Origin: Alphaproteobacteria bacterium
GTDB taxonomy: Bacteria; Pseudomonadota; Alphaproteobacteria; DSM-16000; Inquilinaceae
NCBI GenBank assembly: GCA_028281925.1
Contig: JANQIX010000094.1
Location: forward strand, 1-56,112
Direction: 5' to 3'
Length of the DNA stretch: 56,112 bases
Positions 9,380 through 17,905 of the stretch are shown piece by piece. Position numbers and translations under genes: made by a program. Each line of letters opens with the position of its first letter. The first letter of the stretch is position 1. The notes below the pieces were generated by a model. It was not told the DNA's origin. It did no database searches and saw only the letters and a list, made by a program, of their open reading frames with translations.

Positions 9380-9845
9380 CGAGAAACAGCTCCAGCTGGT
9401 TCTGGACTTGGCCGATCAGAAAGACCGGATGCTGGTCGACCGTCGACGTCGCCAGGCGCAAGTCGCTCCACAACAGAATGAAACCCTCGACCACCTCTCG
9501 GTCGGTCTCGCGATAGTAGTCGGCCCTCCGGTAGACGTAAGTCTGAATGCCGGAGAAACAGCGATCGACATCGTCGTCGGCAAGCGAGCTGACTTCGATC
9601 AGCAGATTGATGCTGCTCTCGTTGCTGAGCGTGAAGTCGTTGGTCAGCAGAAAGTTCTGGGCGGTGGCGCGGATCGTTGTTTCCTTCAGACCGCAGGCCT
9701 GCTCACGGTCGCCAAGCTGCGCGACGACGACCGTCAGTTCGTCGACGCCGGCAAGTTGCTGCCCTATGGTCTGAGCAGGCGCATGGGGCACCATACTGAC
9801 CGACAGGCCGAGAGCACCGGCAACCGACAACATTGCAATCCGCAT
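9348..9845 (-). CDS. Exported protein of unknown function
   Basis: This 165-residue protein starts with a Sec-type signal peptide (about residues 1-24, cleavage after APA) and is otherwise helical and acidic. Two cysteines (residues 51 and about 94) could form a disulfide. I do not recognise the family. It is the first gene of a three-gene minus-strand group encoding only exported proteins, placed back to back with the T6SS genes. The roughly 270-base spacer to the response regulator at 10119 must hold its promoter. Confidence 0.65.
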   Translation of the reverse strand: MRIAMLSVAGALGLSVSMVPHAPAQTIGQQLAGVDELTVVVAQLGDREQACGLKETTIRATAQNFLLTNDFTLSNESSINLLIEVSSLADDDVDRCFSGIQTYVYRRADYYRETDREVVEGFILLWSDLRLATSTVDQHPVFLIGQVQNQLELFLDDLRRDNTPL

Positions 9846-10118
9846 CGCGGCCCCATCCGGCTAAATGCTTGAGGACGCTAGCATGCCGTCAGCATTGCCG
9901 GAAGTGCCGTGCCACCTTGCGGTTCCGATTGCCCCCGCATCTGTCGATAAGGTCGGACGGGGCCGTCACAGCAACCAGAACATGAGCTTACAGTCACTTA
10001 CATAATTGCTTTGATTAGAAATCATAGATTAACCGTGGGGCCTCAGACTGACAGACTAAGGAAAGGCGGGTGTCTTTTGGCATAGCCTGACACCCGAGGA
10101 TGATGAGCGGAGAGGATT

Positions 10119-10532
10119 ATGGAACGTCCACGGCTGCTCATTGTCGATGATGATCCGCGCATTGGCCGGCTGATTGGCCGGGTTGCCCGTCGACTGGGCT
10201 TTGCTGCGGAGATCCTCATGGACGACGAGCAGGTTCAGCCGGTGTGCCAGGAGGAGTGGCCGACCGTGGTCGTTGTCGACATGGTGCTGGGCCACAGGAA
10301 CGGTGGAGACGTGATCCGGACACTGGCGGAGAATCGGAGCAGACCGATGCCGGTGCTTGTCCTGATCAGCGGTGCCGACGCCGATCGCATGGCGACGGCA
10401 CGCGCATTGGCCCAAGAACTGGGGATACCGGTCAGCGCCAGCCTGCCGAAGCCGTTGGATGTCGGTATCCTGACACGGGAACTGCGGCGTGCCGTCGAGG
10501 CCGCCGGCCATCCGGACGTCCAAGTCGCCTGA
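10119..10532 (+). CDS. Single-domain response regulator
   Basis: The 137-residue product is only a CheY-like receiver. Acidic residues D10-D12, phospho-acceptor D54, the Ser84 switch position and Lys111 in LPKPL are all present. There is no output domain, so it probably works by phosphotransfer or protein contact. A GGAGAGG ribosome-binding site lies just before the ATG. It converges on the histidine kinase at 10541-11809, with the two stops only nine bases apart, and that kinase is the obvious partner. The partner assignment rests on position alone. Confidence 0.88.
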   Translation: MERPRLLIVDDDPRIGRLIGRVARRLGFAAEILMDDEQVQPVCQEEWPTVVVVDMVLGHRNGGDVIRTLAENRSRPMPVLVLISGADADRMATARALAQELGIPVSASLPKPLDVGILTRELRRAVEAAGHPDVQVA

Positions 10533-10540
10533 CGCCGGCG

Positions 10541-11809
10541 TTACGTCTCGGTCGCGGGGGCTTCGGGCAGCACCAACCTCACCGTCGTGCCTTCGCCCGG
10601 CGCGCTGACGATCATCATCGTGCCGCCGGACGCGCGCATCAGCCGGTCAACCATGCTGAGGCCTAAGCCCGGTCGTCTGCCGCCGGTCTTCACACTGAAC
10701 AGGGGTTCGGCGGCTCGGGCCAGCACATCGGCAGTCATGCCGACACCGTCATCCTGCACGGTGATCTCGACGGTGTTCTCGGGCGGCTCGGGCGTGCCGC
10801 CACCGGCAAGGTGAGGCTGGGCAAGACGCGTCGTCCTAATGATCAGTCGCCCACCGTCGGCCATCGCGTTCTTCGCATTGTTGACCAGGTTCATGACCGC
10901 AGCTTCCAGCTTCGCAGCGTCGGTCATCGCAAGCGGATCCGATGGATCCAGCATCATCTCGACGGCAACCGCTCCGCTCAGGGCGTTGCACATCATCGCC
11001 TGCATGTCGGTCAGCAGCGCATTCACGTCCACGGGCGCCAGGCTGATGGACCGGTTCGCCGTGAACATCGACAGCGTTCGCGACAGACAGGCACCCTCGC
11101 GGCTGGCCGACAGGGCGCAGTCCAGCACTTCGTCGATATCGGGAATCTCTAAGACCGCCGGTTCGAGTTGAAGCAGCTGCAGATTGCCGTGCAGCACGGT
11201 CAGAAGGTTGTTGAACTCGTGCGCCAACCCGCCCGCGACGCGGCCCAGCACGGCCAGATCCCGCTCAGTCACAGGTGCCGCATCGTCGGCGCTCTCTGCC
11301 TGCAGGACTGCGGACGCAGCCGCCACTTCGGCAAACACGCCGCGATAGCCCAGCAGCTTATCCTGGCCGTCGATGATCGGCTCGGCATTCACAGTAACGG
11401 TGATCTCGGATCCGTCGGCTGACCGGAAGCGGTAGGGCATTCCGCGAACGGCCTGTCGGCCGCGCAGCAACGGTTCCAGCCGCGGCCAGTCGGGAAAGGT
11501 GGCACTGTCGATCTCGGGTTCCCGTCGGCCCACCAGCGACTCCGCGCGATGACCGACCATCGACACGACCGCCGGCGAGACAAAGGTGAAACGCAGGTCA
11601 GCATCCCGTTCCCAGAATCCGTCGGTCGCGAGCGCCAGGAAATCCTGAAGCCGCGCCGCGCTGGCTTGCGGCGGGCTCTTCGATGCCGGGCGCTCGGTGG
11701 CGTCCAACGCGCCCGCCGTTTCGGGTGTGCCCGTCCGTCTCTGCTCTTGGCGATCGTTCATCATCGGGTAAGTCGTGGAGGCCCCGCGATCAGGGCCGGT
11801 CCCCTGCAT
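10541..11809 (-). CDS. PAS-containing soluble histidine kinase
   Basis: The 422-residue protein has a low-complexity N-terminus, a PAS domain (about residues 50-165), a dimerisation/phospho-acceptor segment with His197 in GGLAHEFNNLL, and a catalytic ATPase domain with NLVNNAKNAM (N-box), DDGVGM (G1) and GLGLSMV (G2). No transmembrane segment is visible, so it senses a cytoplasmic signal. Two closely spaced in-frame ATGs at 11764 and 11761 are alternative starts that would remove 15-16 residues. It lies between two response-regulator genes, either of which could be its target. Confidence 0.9.
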   Translation of the reverse strand: MQGTGPDRGASTTYPMMNDRQEQRRTGTPETAGALDATERPASKSPPQASAARLQDFLALATDGFWERDADLRFTFVSPAVVSMVGHRAESLVGRREPEIDSATFPDWPRLEPLLRGRQAVRGMPYRFRSADGSEITVTVNAEPIIDGQDKLLGYRGVFAEVAAASAVLQAESADDAAPVTERDLAVLGRVAGGLAHEFNNLLTVLHGNLQLLQLEPAVLEIPDIDEVLDCALSASREGACLSRTLSMFTANRSISLAPVDVNALLTDMQAMMCNALSGAVAVEMMLDPSDPLAMTDAAKLEAAVMNLVNNAKNAMADGGRLIIRTTRLAQPHLAGGGTPEPPENTVEITVQDDGVGMTADVLARAAEPLFSVKTGGRRPGLGLSMVDRLMRASGGTMMIVSAPGEGTTVRLVLPEAPATET

Positions 11810-12151
11810 TGCTGAGCAACCGGTGTAGGTAGCTCTCCCACCATTAGCCAGTCACGATCACGAGATCCGGCCTCACCCGGTGTTGCATCAATCTAAGCAC
11901 GCGATTACAACGCAATACTCTGAGATATGCAATCATCTGCCGGCAATTGGTGGCCGGCCAGTTTTGGCGAGTTCCTAAGGTTCCTAAATATCGGCGCGGC
12001 GCCGACTGTTCCAGTCCGATGTCGACTTTGACGAATCTTCGCCATTGTATCGAAGACCGTGTCGTGGGAAACCTATAGGCAGCGATTTCGCTTGCGCGGA
12101 CCGATTGTGATGTTGAAGGCGTGTTGGCGGGATCCGCATGAGAGTCAGGAG
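11810..12151. promoter_or_regulatory. Divergent spacer with a tandem 9-bp repeat
   Basis: This stretch separates the divergent histidine kinase and OmpR-type regulator genes and must hold both promoters. It is noticeably richer in A and T than its surroundings around 11885-11995. A direct tandem repeat, GTTCCTAAG then GTTCCTAAA, occupies 11971-11988. OmpR-family regulators bind tandem direct repeats, so an autoregulatory site is possible. No clear sigma70 hexamers were found. If the regulator starts at the GTG at 12059, the last 93 bases are coding. Confidence 0.35.
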
Positions 12152-12907
12152 ATGCAGGACGCCCATATCGTTATCGTGGACGACGATCCGCGGGTTCTGA
12201 CCCTGCTGGATCGCTATCTGTCGTCTGAAGGCTTCAGGGTCAGCACGGCGCCGAGCGGGGTTGCGCTCTGGCGGATCGTGGAGTCTGCGCCCGTGGATGT
12301 GGTGATACTCGACCTTCTGCTGCCGGGTGACGACGGGCTGGAACTGGCCCGCAAGCTGCGAGCCTCATCCGATGTCGGCATTATCATGCTGACGACCAAA
12401 AGCGACACAGTGGACCGCATCGTCGGGCTCGAAGTAGGGGCCGACGATTACATGCCGAAGCCGTTCGACACGCGCGAATTGCTGGCGCGGGTCCGCAGTG
12501 TGCTGCGGCGCCGGGCGGCGGGTCAGCGGGTGACGACCGGCGACGTGCCGGTTATCGCGCGGTTTGCGGGATGGGAAGTGGATCTGGAAGCGCCCACCCT
12601 CAGGGATGTCTCGGGCCACGAGGTCCCGCTGACGACGGCCGAGCACAAGCTTCTTGTGGCGCTGGTGCGCCGGGCGAAGCGGGTGATGAGCCGGGAGCAG
12701 CTGTTGGATATCGTCGCCGGGCGCGACCATCATCCGTTCGACCGCAGTATCGATGTGCTGATCGTGAGCCTGCGTCAGAAGATCGAAGCCAACCAGAAGC
12801 GTCCCAGCATTATCAAGACCATTCGCGGCGCCGGGTACATGTGCGCGGTGGATGTGGAACTGGTGTCGGCCAGCGGGTCTGGCACCGGTGTCCGCGCGGC
12901 CCAATAG
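12152..12907 (+). CDS. OmpR/PhoB-family response regulator
   Basis: From the ATG at 12152 the product is 251 residues: a receiver domain (D10-D12, phospho-acceptor D54, Lys104 in MPKPF) followed by a winged-helix DNA-binding domain (about 130-230) with the LTTAEHKLL start and the IKTIRGAGYMC recognition end. In-frame starts further upstream (GTG 12059, ATG 12110) would add 14-31 residues that do not belong to the family. The chosen ATG has AGGAG directly against it, which is too close for an ideal ribosome-binding site, so the start is uncertain. It is divergent from the histidine kinase. Confidence 0.9.
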   Translation: MQDAHIVIVDDDPRVLTLLDRYLSSEGFRVSTAPSGVALWRIVESAPVDVVILDLLLPGDDGLELARKLRASSDVGIIMLTTKSDTVDRIVGLEVGADDYMPKPFDTRELLARVRSVLRRRAAGQRVTTGDVPVIARFAGWEVDLEAPTLRDVSGHEVPLTTAEHKLLVALVRRAKRVMSREQLLDIVAGRDHHPFDRSIDVLIVSLRQKIEANQKRPSIIKTIRGAGYMCAVDVELVSASGSGTGVRAAQ

Positions 12908-12916
12908 GCCCGGGCG

Positions 12917-13681
12917 TCAGTCCCCTACCACTTCAGCCAACGACGGATCATCGGGCCGAAGGCGATGGCCGTAGAGGCCGTCATAGATTCCTCGGCACTG
13001 GTCTGCCAATGCTTCCAGATGGTCCGGCAAGACTTCGTTGTCGGGCCGGTAGGGGGCGAAGCCGGTCGACTGCTCCACGGCGTGGTACCAATGCGGAGCC
13101 CAGACCCCGTCGGTGGACCGAGCGCCCGGTGGCCAAGACAGCATTCCAGGATGGAAGGAAATATCGAGCGCCGCACAGAGGCGACGAAGCATGGCTTCCG
13201 GATGCCTCAGCACATCCGCGGCGTCGACCACCGGCGGGATTGCTCCGGTCGTTTCGCAAACGTAATCAAATAGCGCCCGCTGCTGCGGCAGTCCCGTATC
13301 GTCCAGCGTGACCTCCGACCGTTTGCGCAGGTAAGAGGCCAGGACGGCGGCCGGCTCGCGGATCAGGAAGGCATGGCGCAGGCCGGTCAGCCATCCACGG
13401 CCGATTTCCGGCAGCAGATGGTGCGTCATGTGCTTTTGATAGAAGACGGTGCGCCCATCGGGAATCGGGCCGGTGACCCGGTCGACCACGACCCGCCAAT
13501 CCGTCGGCATCGTCGCAAGCACCTGCTCTCTCATCGGATGGTCGATGCCGGTCGCCGCCAGATAGACGGCATAGAACGGCTCGTCGACCACTGTCGTATC
13601 CGGCCGGTTGCCGAACGACCGCATCATGGCTGTGGAGATGTTCCGCGGCCCCGACCACATGGCGATGCGAATGCCCGTCAT
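12917..13681 (-). CDS. Sulfotransferase-like P-loop protein
   Basis: The 254-residue protein has an N-terminal nucleotide-binding loop of the sulfotransferase type (MWSGPRNISTAMMRSF, about residues 8-23) and a later LIREPAAVLASY segment that resembles the 3'-phosphate-binding region. Sulfotransferases move a sulfate from PAPS to an acceptor; the acceptor is unknown. The ATG at 13681 overlaps the aminotransferase stop as ATGA, so the pair is probably translationally coupled. The same two domains are fused in plant proteins named branched-chain-aminotransferase-like, as far as I recall, which suggests a shared pathway. Confidence 0.75.
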   Translation of the reverse strand: MTGIRIAMWSGPRNISTAMMRSFGNRPDTTVVDEPFYAVYLAATGIDHPMREQVLATMPTDWRVVVDRVTGPIPDGRTVFYQKHMTHHLLPEIGRGWLTGLRHAFLIREPAAVLASYLRKRSEVTLDDTGLPQQRALFDYVCETTGAIPPVVDAADVLRHPEAMLRRLCAALDISFHPGMLSWPPGARSTDGVWAPHWYHAVEQSTGFAPYRPDNEVLPDHLEALADQCRGIYDGLYGHRLRPDDPSLAEVVGD

Positions 13682-14595
13682 GCCGGCGGGCACTCCTCTT
13701 CCAGCAGTGCGGCATAGTACTGCTGCAGGCTGCGGGTAATGGGGCCAGCCGTGCCGTCGCCGATGCGGCGACCGTCCACCTCCGCCACCGGCACCAGTCC
13801 GCCGAAGGTACCGGTCACGAACGCCTCGTCCGCCGAATAGACCTGGGTCAGCGAGAACCGCTTCTCAAAGGCCGGCATATGGTGGCGATGGCAGAGTTCC
13901 AGCACATTCGCCCGTGTGATGCCCAACAGGCAGTAGTCGCCGGTGGACGTCCAGACCTCCGCCTTGCGCACGATGAAGAAGTGGGTGGAGTTGCAGGTGG
14001 CGACGAATCCGTCAGGGTCCAGCATCAGCGCTTCGTCCGCGCCGGCCTTGGTGGCCTGGATGCAGGCCGCGATGCAGTTCAGCTTGCTGTGGCTGTTCCA
14101 TTTCGGGTCCTGCACATCCGGTGCCCCGCGCCGCACATGCACCGTGAACAGACGAATGCCGCTGTCCGCCAACTCCCGCTTAGGTCGTTTGTACTCCGGA
14201 ATGATCACGATCGTTGGCCCGCCGATCGTCGCCCGTGGATCTTGATAGGGCGTGGCCTTGATCCCGCGTGTGACCATCACGCGGATATGCACATCGTCGG
14301 TCATCTCGTTGGCAGCGGTGCAGCGCAGGATCTCCGCGGACAGCTCCGCGGGCTCCATGCCGATATCGAGATCGATCGCCTTGGCCCCTTCATAGAGGCG
14401 GTCGAGATGCGCCTCAGCGAAAGCCAGCTGCCCGTTGTGCAGCCGAAGGCCTTCCCACACCCCATCGCCCAGAATGAACCCGCTGTCGAACACCGAAACG
14501 ACCGCCTGGGCGCGAGGGACGAGCTCGCCGTTCACCGAGATCAGGATGCCATCGTTGCGTGGGTCGGGTTCGTAAGCGTGTGTCCCCGTGGTCAT
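13678..14595 (-). CDS. Class IV PLP aminotransferase (BCAT/D-amino acid type)
   Basis: This 305-residue fold-type IV enzyme shows the FDSGFILGDGVWEGLR region near residue 36, catalytic Lys171 in NSHSKLNC and the C-terminal FVTGTFGGLVPVAEVDGR phosphate-binding loop. It would transaminate a branched-chain or D-amino acid, or act as an aminodeoxychorismate-lyase-like enzyme; the sequence does not decide which. The ATG at 14595 is chosen because AGGAG lies five bases upstream; a second ATG at 14613 would add six residues. It shares a 178-base divergent promoter region with the TetR-type gene. Confidence 0.88.
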   Translation of the reverse strand: MTTGTHAYEPDPRNDGILISVNGELVPRAQAVVSVFDSGFILGDGVWEGLRLHNGQLAFAEAHLDRLYEGAKAIDLDIGMEPAELSAEILRCTAANEMTDDVHIRVMVTRGIKATPYQDPRATIGGPTIVIIPEYKRPKRELADSGIRLFTVHVRRGAPDVQDPKWNSHSKLNCIAACIQATKAGADEALMLDPDGFVATCNSTHFFIVRKAEVWTSTGDYCLLGITRANVLELCHRHHMPAFEKRFSLTQVYSADEAFVTGTFGGLVPVAEVDGRRIGDGTAGPITRSLQQYYAALLEEECPPA

Positions 14596-14773
14596 GGGGG
14601 CTCCTGTCATCATGGCGACTGGCGGTCACAACAGCACAGGTCGGCTGCGCGAACCAGCAACAGTCCATGCCGGTGGTGTCGAAACCGCGCCGGTCCTCGG
14701 GATTGGATTACTTCGGTGCGCTAACAGACAGCAGACGCTTGAACAAATCCATCGCTGTGGGCGACAAGGCACC

Positions 14774-15406
14774 ATGTCGCGTCACGAGGGCTATCATCAC
14801 CGCAATCTGCATTCCGCGCTGCTGACCGCGGCGGAAGCGGAACTGGTCGAAAGGGGGGTCGAGCATTTTTCGTTGCGCGGTGTCGCGCGGCGGGCGGGCG
14901 TCAGCCACGCTGCTCCGGCGCATCATTTCGGCGACGTCGACGGTTTGCTGACGGCGCTCGCAACGCTCTCCTTCCAACGGTTCCTCAAGGCGATGGAGAA
15001 CGCGGCGGAGGCTGCGGGCCCCGACGCCGTCTCCAGGCTTGTCGGTATCGGTATGGGGTATATCGACTATGCCGAAACCAATCCGGAACTCTTCAGCTTG
15101 CAGTTCGCGTCTGAGCGGCCCGAATGCGACCATCCCGAACTCAGGCAGCGCGCCGAGGCTTCGTTCGCCCTCCTGCAATCGAGTGTGCAGGCGGTCGTTG
15201 GCGATACCGGCGATGATCCGACGGCGATCGACGATGCCTGCTCGTTGATCTGGGCGACGACTCACGGTCTGGCTGCGCTGTTTGCGATGCGACGCCGCGG
15301 GAACGTCGCGGCGATGAGCGACGAAGCGCGCCACGAGCGGTTCCGGCGGCTGCTTGGCCAATTGGCAGAGAGCCTGAGACCCGCGACCGGACCTCAGAAG
15401 CTGTAA
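14774..15406 (+). CDS. TetR/AcrR-family regulator with WHG-type C-terminal domain
   Basis: The 210-residue product has an N-terminal helix-turn-helix (FSLRGVARRAGVSHAAPAHHF, about residues 35-55) and a C-terminal ligand-binding domain ending in the IWATTHGLAALF segment that defines the WHG subgroup. The ATG at 14774 is used since it places the DNA-binding domain at the usual distance; the frame is open upstream. It diverges from the aminotransferase pair, a typical place for a local repressor, and its 3' end overlaps the convergent mipA-like gene by 13 bases. Its operator and ligand are unknown. Confidence 0.9.
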   Translation: MSRHEGYHHRNLHSALLTAAEAELVERGVEHFSLRGVARRAGVSHAAPAHHFGDVDGLLTALATLSFQRFLKAMENAAEAAGPDAVSRLVGIGMGYIDYAETNPELFSLQFASERPECDHPELRQRAEASFALLQSSVQAVVGDTGDDPTAIDDACSLIWATTHGLAALFAMRRRGNVAAMSDEARHERFRRLLGQLAESLRPATGPQKL

Positions 15407-16197
15407 GTCACCGCCAGCCCTCCGAAGAACTGCACGGAAGATCCCGCGTCGTCGACGACCGGGCTGTCGGCAGCGTCGCCCACAAGGAAGGTGGTCGATG
15501 CCGTCGCAAGAAGGCCCCAGCTCTCGCTCAGGGAATAGGTGGCCAGCAGGTTCAGCCCCACATCCTTTATGCCCGACTCGGCGTCAAACTGTGCCAGCCC
15601 CGACGCAGCGGCTCCCTGAGGCGTGACCGAGAAGAAGGCGTCGGCGTAGTCGCCACTCATCCATGTCGCCGACGTCCCGAACGTCAGCCCCAGATCGTCA
15701 ATGGGCCGGAAGGTGTAGGCAGCTCCGGCCGATGCCAGGATGCCGGAGTGGCCATCAGCGACGTCGGCAAGAAAGTCCAGGCGCAGAACCAACTCATCCC
15801 GGCTCGCCAGCCCCACCGGCTGGCCGAAGCGCACAAACGCACCCAATTCGACAGCATCGTCGACATCCTCCAGGGCATCCACCTGGGGGTCGTCCACATC
15901 GTCGCGCCCCATGCGGAAGTTGAAGGTGGGGCCGAAGCCGATGTCCTCAAAAGGCGAGACATCGACGCGGCCGCCGAGGCCCTCGATCTCCAGCCCGACG
16001 CCGCCATACTCGACCCGGGCGATGGGCAGGGGAACGATCGTATAGTCGTCCGAGCCTTCATAGTCCGGGGCTGCGCCAATCCCCAGGGCCACAAAGCCGT
16101 TCAAGCCACCCTCTTCGTCCGGTTCGGCCTCTTGGGCGGAGAGGGATAGCAGGGGAGCTGTCGCGAGCATGGCAGCCGCGGCGAGCGTTCTCAGCAT
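15394..16197 (-). CDS. MipA/OmpV-family outer membrane protein
   Basis: The 267-residue protein has a signal peptide (about 1-21, cleaved after LSA), the family's early GIGAAPDYEGSDDY segment, alternating beta-strand sequence and a C-terminal phenylalanine, the usual recognition signal for barrel insertion. MipA/OmpV proteins are outer-membrane scaffolding or porin-like proteins. The ATG at 16197 is preferred over 16245 because AGGAG lies nine bases upstream and the signal peptide then starts at residue 1. The upstream spacer carries two palindromic sites. Confidence 0.88.
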   Translation of the reverse strand: MLRTLAAAAMLATAPLLSLSAQEAEPDEEGGLNGFVALGIGAAPDYEGSDDYTIVPLPIARVEYGGVGLEIEGLGGRVDVSPFEDIGFGPTFNFRMGRDDVDDPQVDALEDVDDAVELGAFVRFGQPVGLASRDELVLRLDFLADVADGHSGILASAGAAYTFRPIDDLGLTFGTSATWMSGDYADAFFSVTPQGAAASGLAQFDAESGIKDVGLNLLATYSLSESWGLLATASTTFLVGDAADSPVVDDAGSSVQFFGGLAVTYSF

Positions 16198-16541
16198 CGA
16201 TTTGATCTCCTGACGACGTCGACCGGACCGCCGTGGATGCAGCATGCGATGCGCTCGGTGGACTTCGATCCGGGATGGGTCGACCGTCGTTACTGGTCTG
16301 CGTGTTGATGTCCTGCGGTCACGGTCTCTGGATCAGCGCAACTCTGGCCGATCGCCTGTCTCGTGGTTGTCTGGACAGGTCTCGATGGCAGCCTTGGCGC
16401 GGCCTGATCTTGACACTGTCAAGCTGCTACCGCCTGAAACTTGACAGTGTCAAGATGGGTGCTGTGACCTGCGACATCCGGGCGCAACAATGCTTGCCGG
16501 CGCGCCGTCAGCTTGTTCCTCAGCGGAGGTGGCCGATCCCT
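16198..16541. other. Spacer between mipA-like gene and tadA
   Basis: No gene is supported here. Both flanking genes read leftward, so this is the upstream region of the mipA-like gene and the downstream region of tadA. Apart from the two palindromes at 16409-16454 listed separately, I see no promoter hexamers or terminator that I would defend. Confidence 0.5.
16409..16454. promoter_or_regulatory. Twin 15-bp palindromes, candidate operator pair
   Basis: Two sites, CTTGACACTGTCAAG at 16409-16423 and CTTGACAGTGTCAAG at 16440-16454, are each perfect 7-1-7 palindromes and differ only at the centre base. Their centres are 31 bases apart, about three helical turns, so bound dimers would sit on one DNA face. 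Each also holds a TTGACA hexamer that could serve as a -35 element in either direction. They lie 212-257 bases upstream of the mipA-like start. No T-run follows, so a terminator is less likely. A TetR- or MerR-type regulator is the natural guess. Confidence 0.6.
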
Positions 16542-17051
16542 CTAGAGATCCTTCTCCAAGGCTTCGGGCGACGGGCGACGTTGGGTTCGCTCGGATCCCC
16601 GCCGAGCCCGGAAAAAGGCCTGGAGCAGCGCGCTCGCGTCCTCTGCGCCAGTGCCATAGGCGACTTCAGGCCGATGGTGGCAGGTCGGCTGCTCGTAGAA
16701 CCGGGGCCCGTGCAGCACGGCACCGCCCTTGGGGTCGGTGGCCCCGAACACCAACCGCTCGATCCTTGCGAAGCTGATGGCGGCGGCGCACATGGCGCAG
16801 GGTTCCAGGGTGACGACCAGCGTGCAGTCGGGCAGGCGCGGGCGGCCGCGGGTCCGGGCGGCGGCGCGCAGGGCCAGGATCTCGGCATGCGCGGTGGGGT
16901 CGGCCAGCGCTTCGGTGCGGTTGCCGGCGGTTGCCAGGATGCGGCCCGATGTGGTCTCTACCACCACCGCGCCGACCGGCACCTCACCGCGCTCGGCAGC
17001 GCGCCGGGCTTCGTCCAGCGCGATCGACATCAGATGGCTGTCATCCTGCAT
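16542..17051 (-). CDS. tadA: tRNA-specific adenosine deaminase TadA
   Basis: This 169-residue cytidine/adenosine deaminase family enzyme shows the zinc and proton-shuttle motif HAE at residues 55-57 and PCAMC with Cys85 and Cys88. The neighbouring GNRTEALADPTAHAE and GATDPKGGA stretches are typical of TadA, which converts the wobble adenosine of arginine tRNA to inosine. The C-terminal 20 residues are basic and variable. It is transcribed divergently from the pseudouridine synthase gene, 74 bases away. Confidence 0.93.
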   Translation of the reverse strand: MQDDSHLMSIALDEARRAAERGEVPVGAVVVETTSGRILATAGNRTEALADPTAHAEILALRAAARTRGRPRLPDCTLVVTLEPCAMCAAAISFARIERLVFGATDPKGGAVLHGPRFYEQPTCHHRPEVAYGTGAEDASALLQAFFRARRGSERTQRRPSPEALEKDL

Positions 17052-17125
17052 GGCGGCGACGATGGCGGGCCAGCGGATACGACGTCAAGCGCAGAGACGG
17101 TTGGAAGGACAGGGGTGAGCCGCAG

Positions 17126-17905
17126 GTGACGGGAGAGGGGGAACGCATCGCCAAACGGCTGGCACGGGCTGGCCTGTGCTCCCGGCGCACGGCGGAGACA
17201 TGGATTGCCGCCGGCCGCGTGCGCGTGAACGGCAAGACGCTGTCCAGCCCCGGCGTGACCGTGACGGCGGACGACGTGATCCTGGTGGACGGCAAGCCGG
17301 TGCCGGAAGCGGAGCGCACGCGGCTCTGGCGCTATCACAAGCCGACCGGGCTGGTGACCACCGAGCGTGACCCGCAAGGCCGGCCGACGGTGTTTGAGAA
17401 GCTGCCGGCCGAATTGCCGCGTGTGGTCTCCGTGGGCCGGCTGGACCTCACCAGCGAGGGCTTGCTGCTGTTGACCAATGACGGCGCGTTTGCCCGCTTC
17501 CTCGGCCACCCCTCGACCGGCTGGCCACGGCGGTACCGCGTGCGGGTGCATGGGGCGGTGACGCAGGCGCAACTGGATGGGCTGCGGCGCGGCGTCACCG
17601 TCAGCGGCCTGAATTATGGGCCGATCGAAGCGGTGCTGGACCGGACCCAGGCCAGCAATGCCTGGCTGACCGTCAGCCTGCGCGAGGGGCGTAACCGCGA
17701 AGTCCGGAAGGTGTTGGAAAGCCTGGGGTTGGTGGTCACCCGGCTGATCCGCGTGTCGTTCGGGCCGTTCCAACTGGGCCAGCTGGCGCGGGGGGCCGTG
17801 GACGAAATCAAACACAAGGTGCTGCGCGAGCAGGCACCGAAATACTTTGCCGACAATGCGGCCGACCGCTCGCCACACGCTGAGACTCGTCGGCGGCAGG
17901 CTTAA
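17126..17905 (+). CDS. Pseudouridine synthase, RluB/RsuA family
   Basis: The 259-residue protein has an N-terminal S4 RNA-binding domain (ERIAKRLARAGLCSRR, about residues 5-60) and a catalytic domain with GRLDLTSEGLLLLTNDG (the catalytic aspartate is in GRLD) and EGRNREVRKVL. This pattern marks RsuA/RluB/RluE/RluF enzymes; RluB, which modifies U2605 of 23S rRNA, is the most common in alphaproteobacteria. The GTG at 17126 is the only start giving a full S4 domain. Its end overlaps rsmD by 50 bases. Confidence 0.9.
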   Translation: MTGEGERIAKRLARAGLCSRRTAETWIAAGRVRVNGKTLSSPGVTVTADDVILVDGKPVPEAERTRLWRYHKPTGLVTTERDPQGRPTVFEKLPAELPRVVSVGRLDLTSEGLLLLTNDGAFARFLGHPSTGWPRRYRVRVHGAVTQAQLDGLRRGVTVSGLNYGPIEAVLDRTQASNAWLTVSLREGRNREVRKVLESLGLVVTRLIRVSFGPFQLGQLARGAVDEIKHKVLREQAPKYFADNAADRSPHAETRRRQA

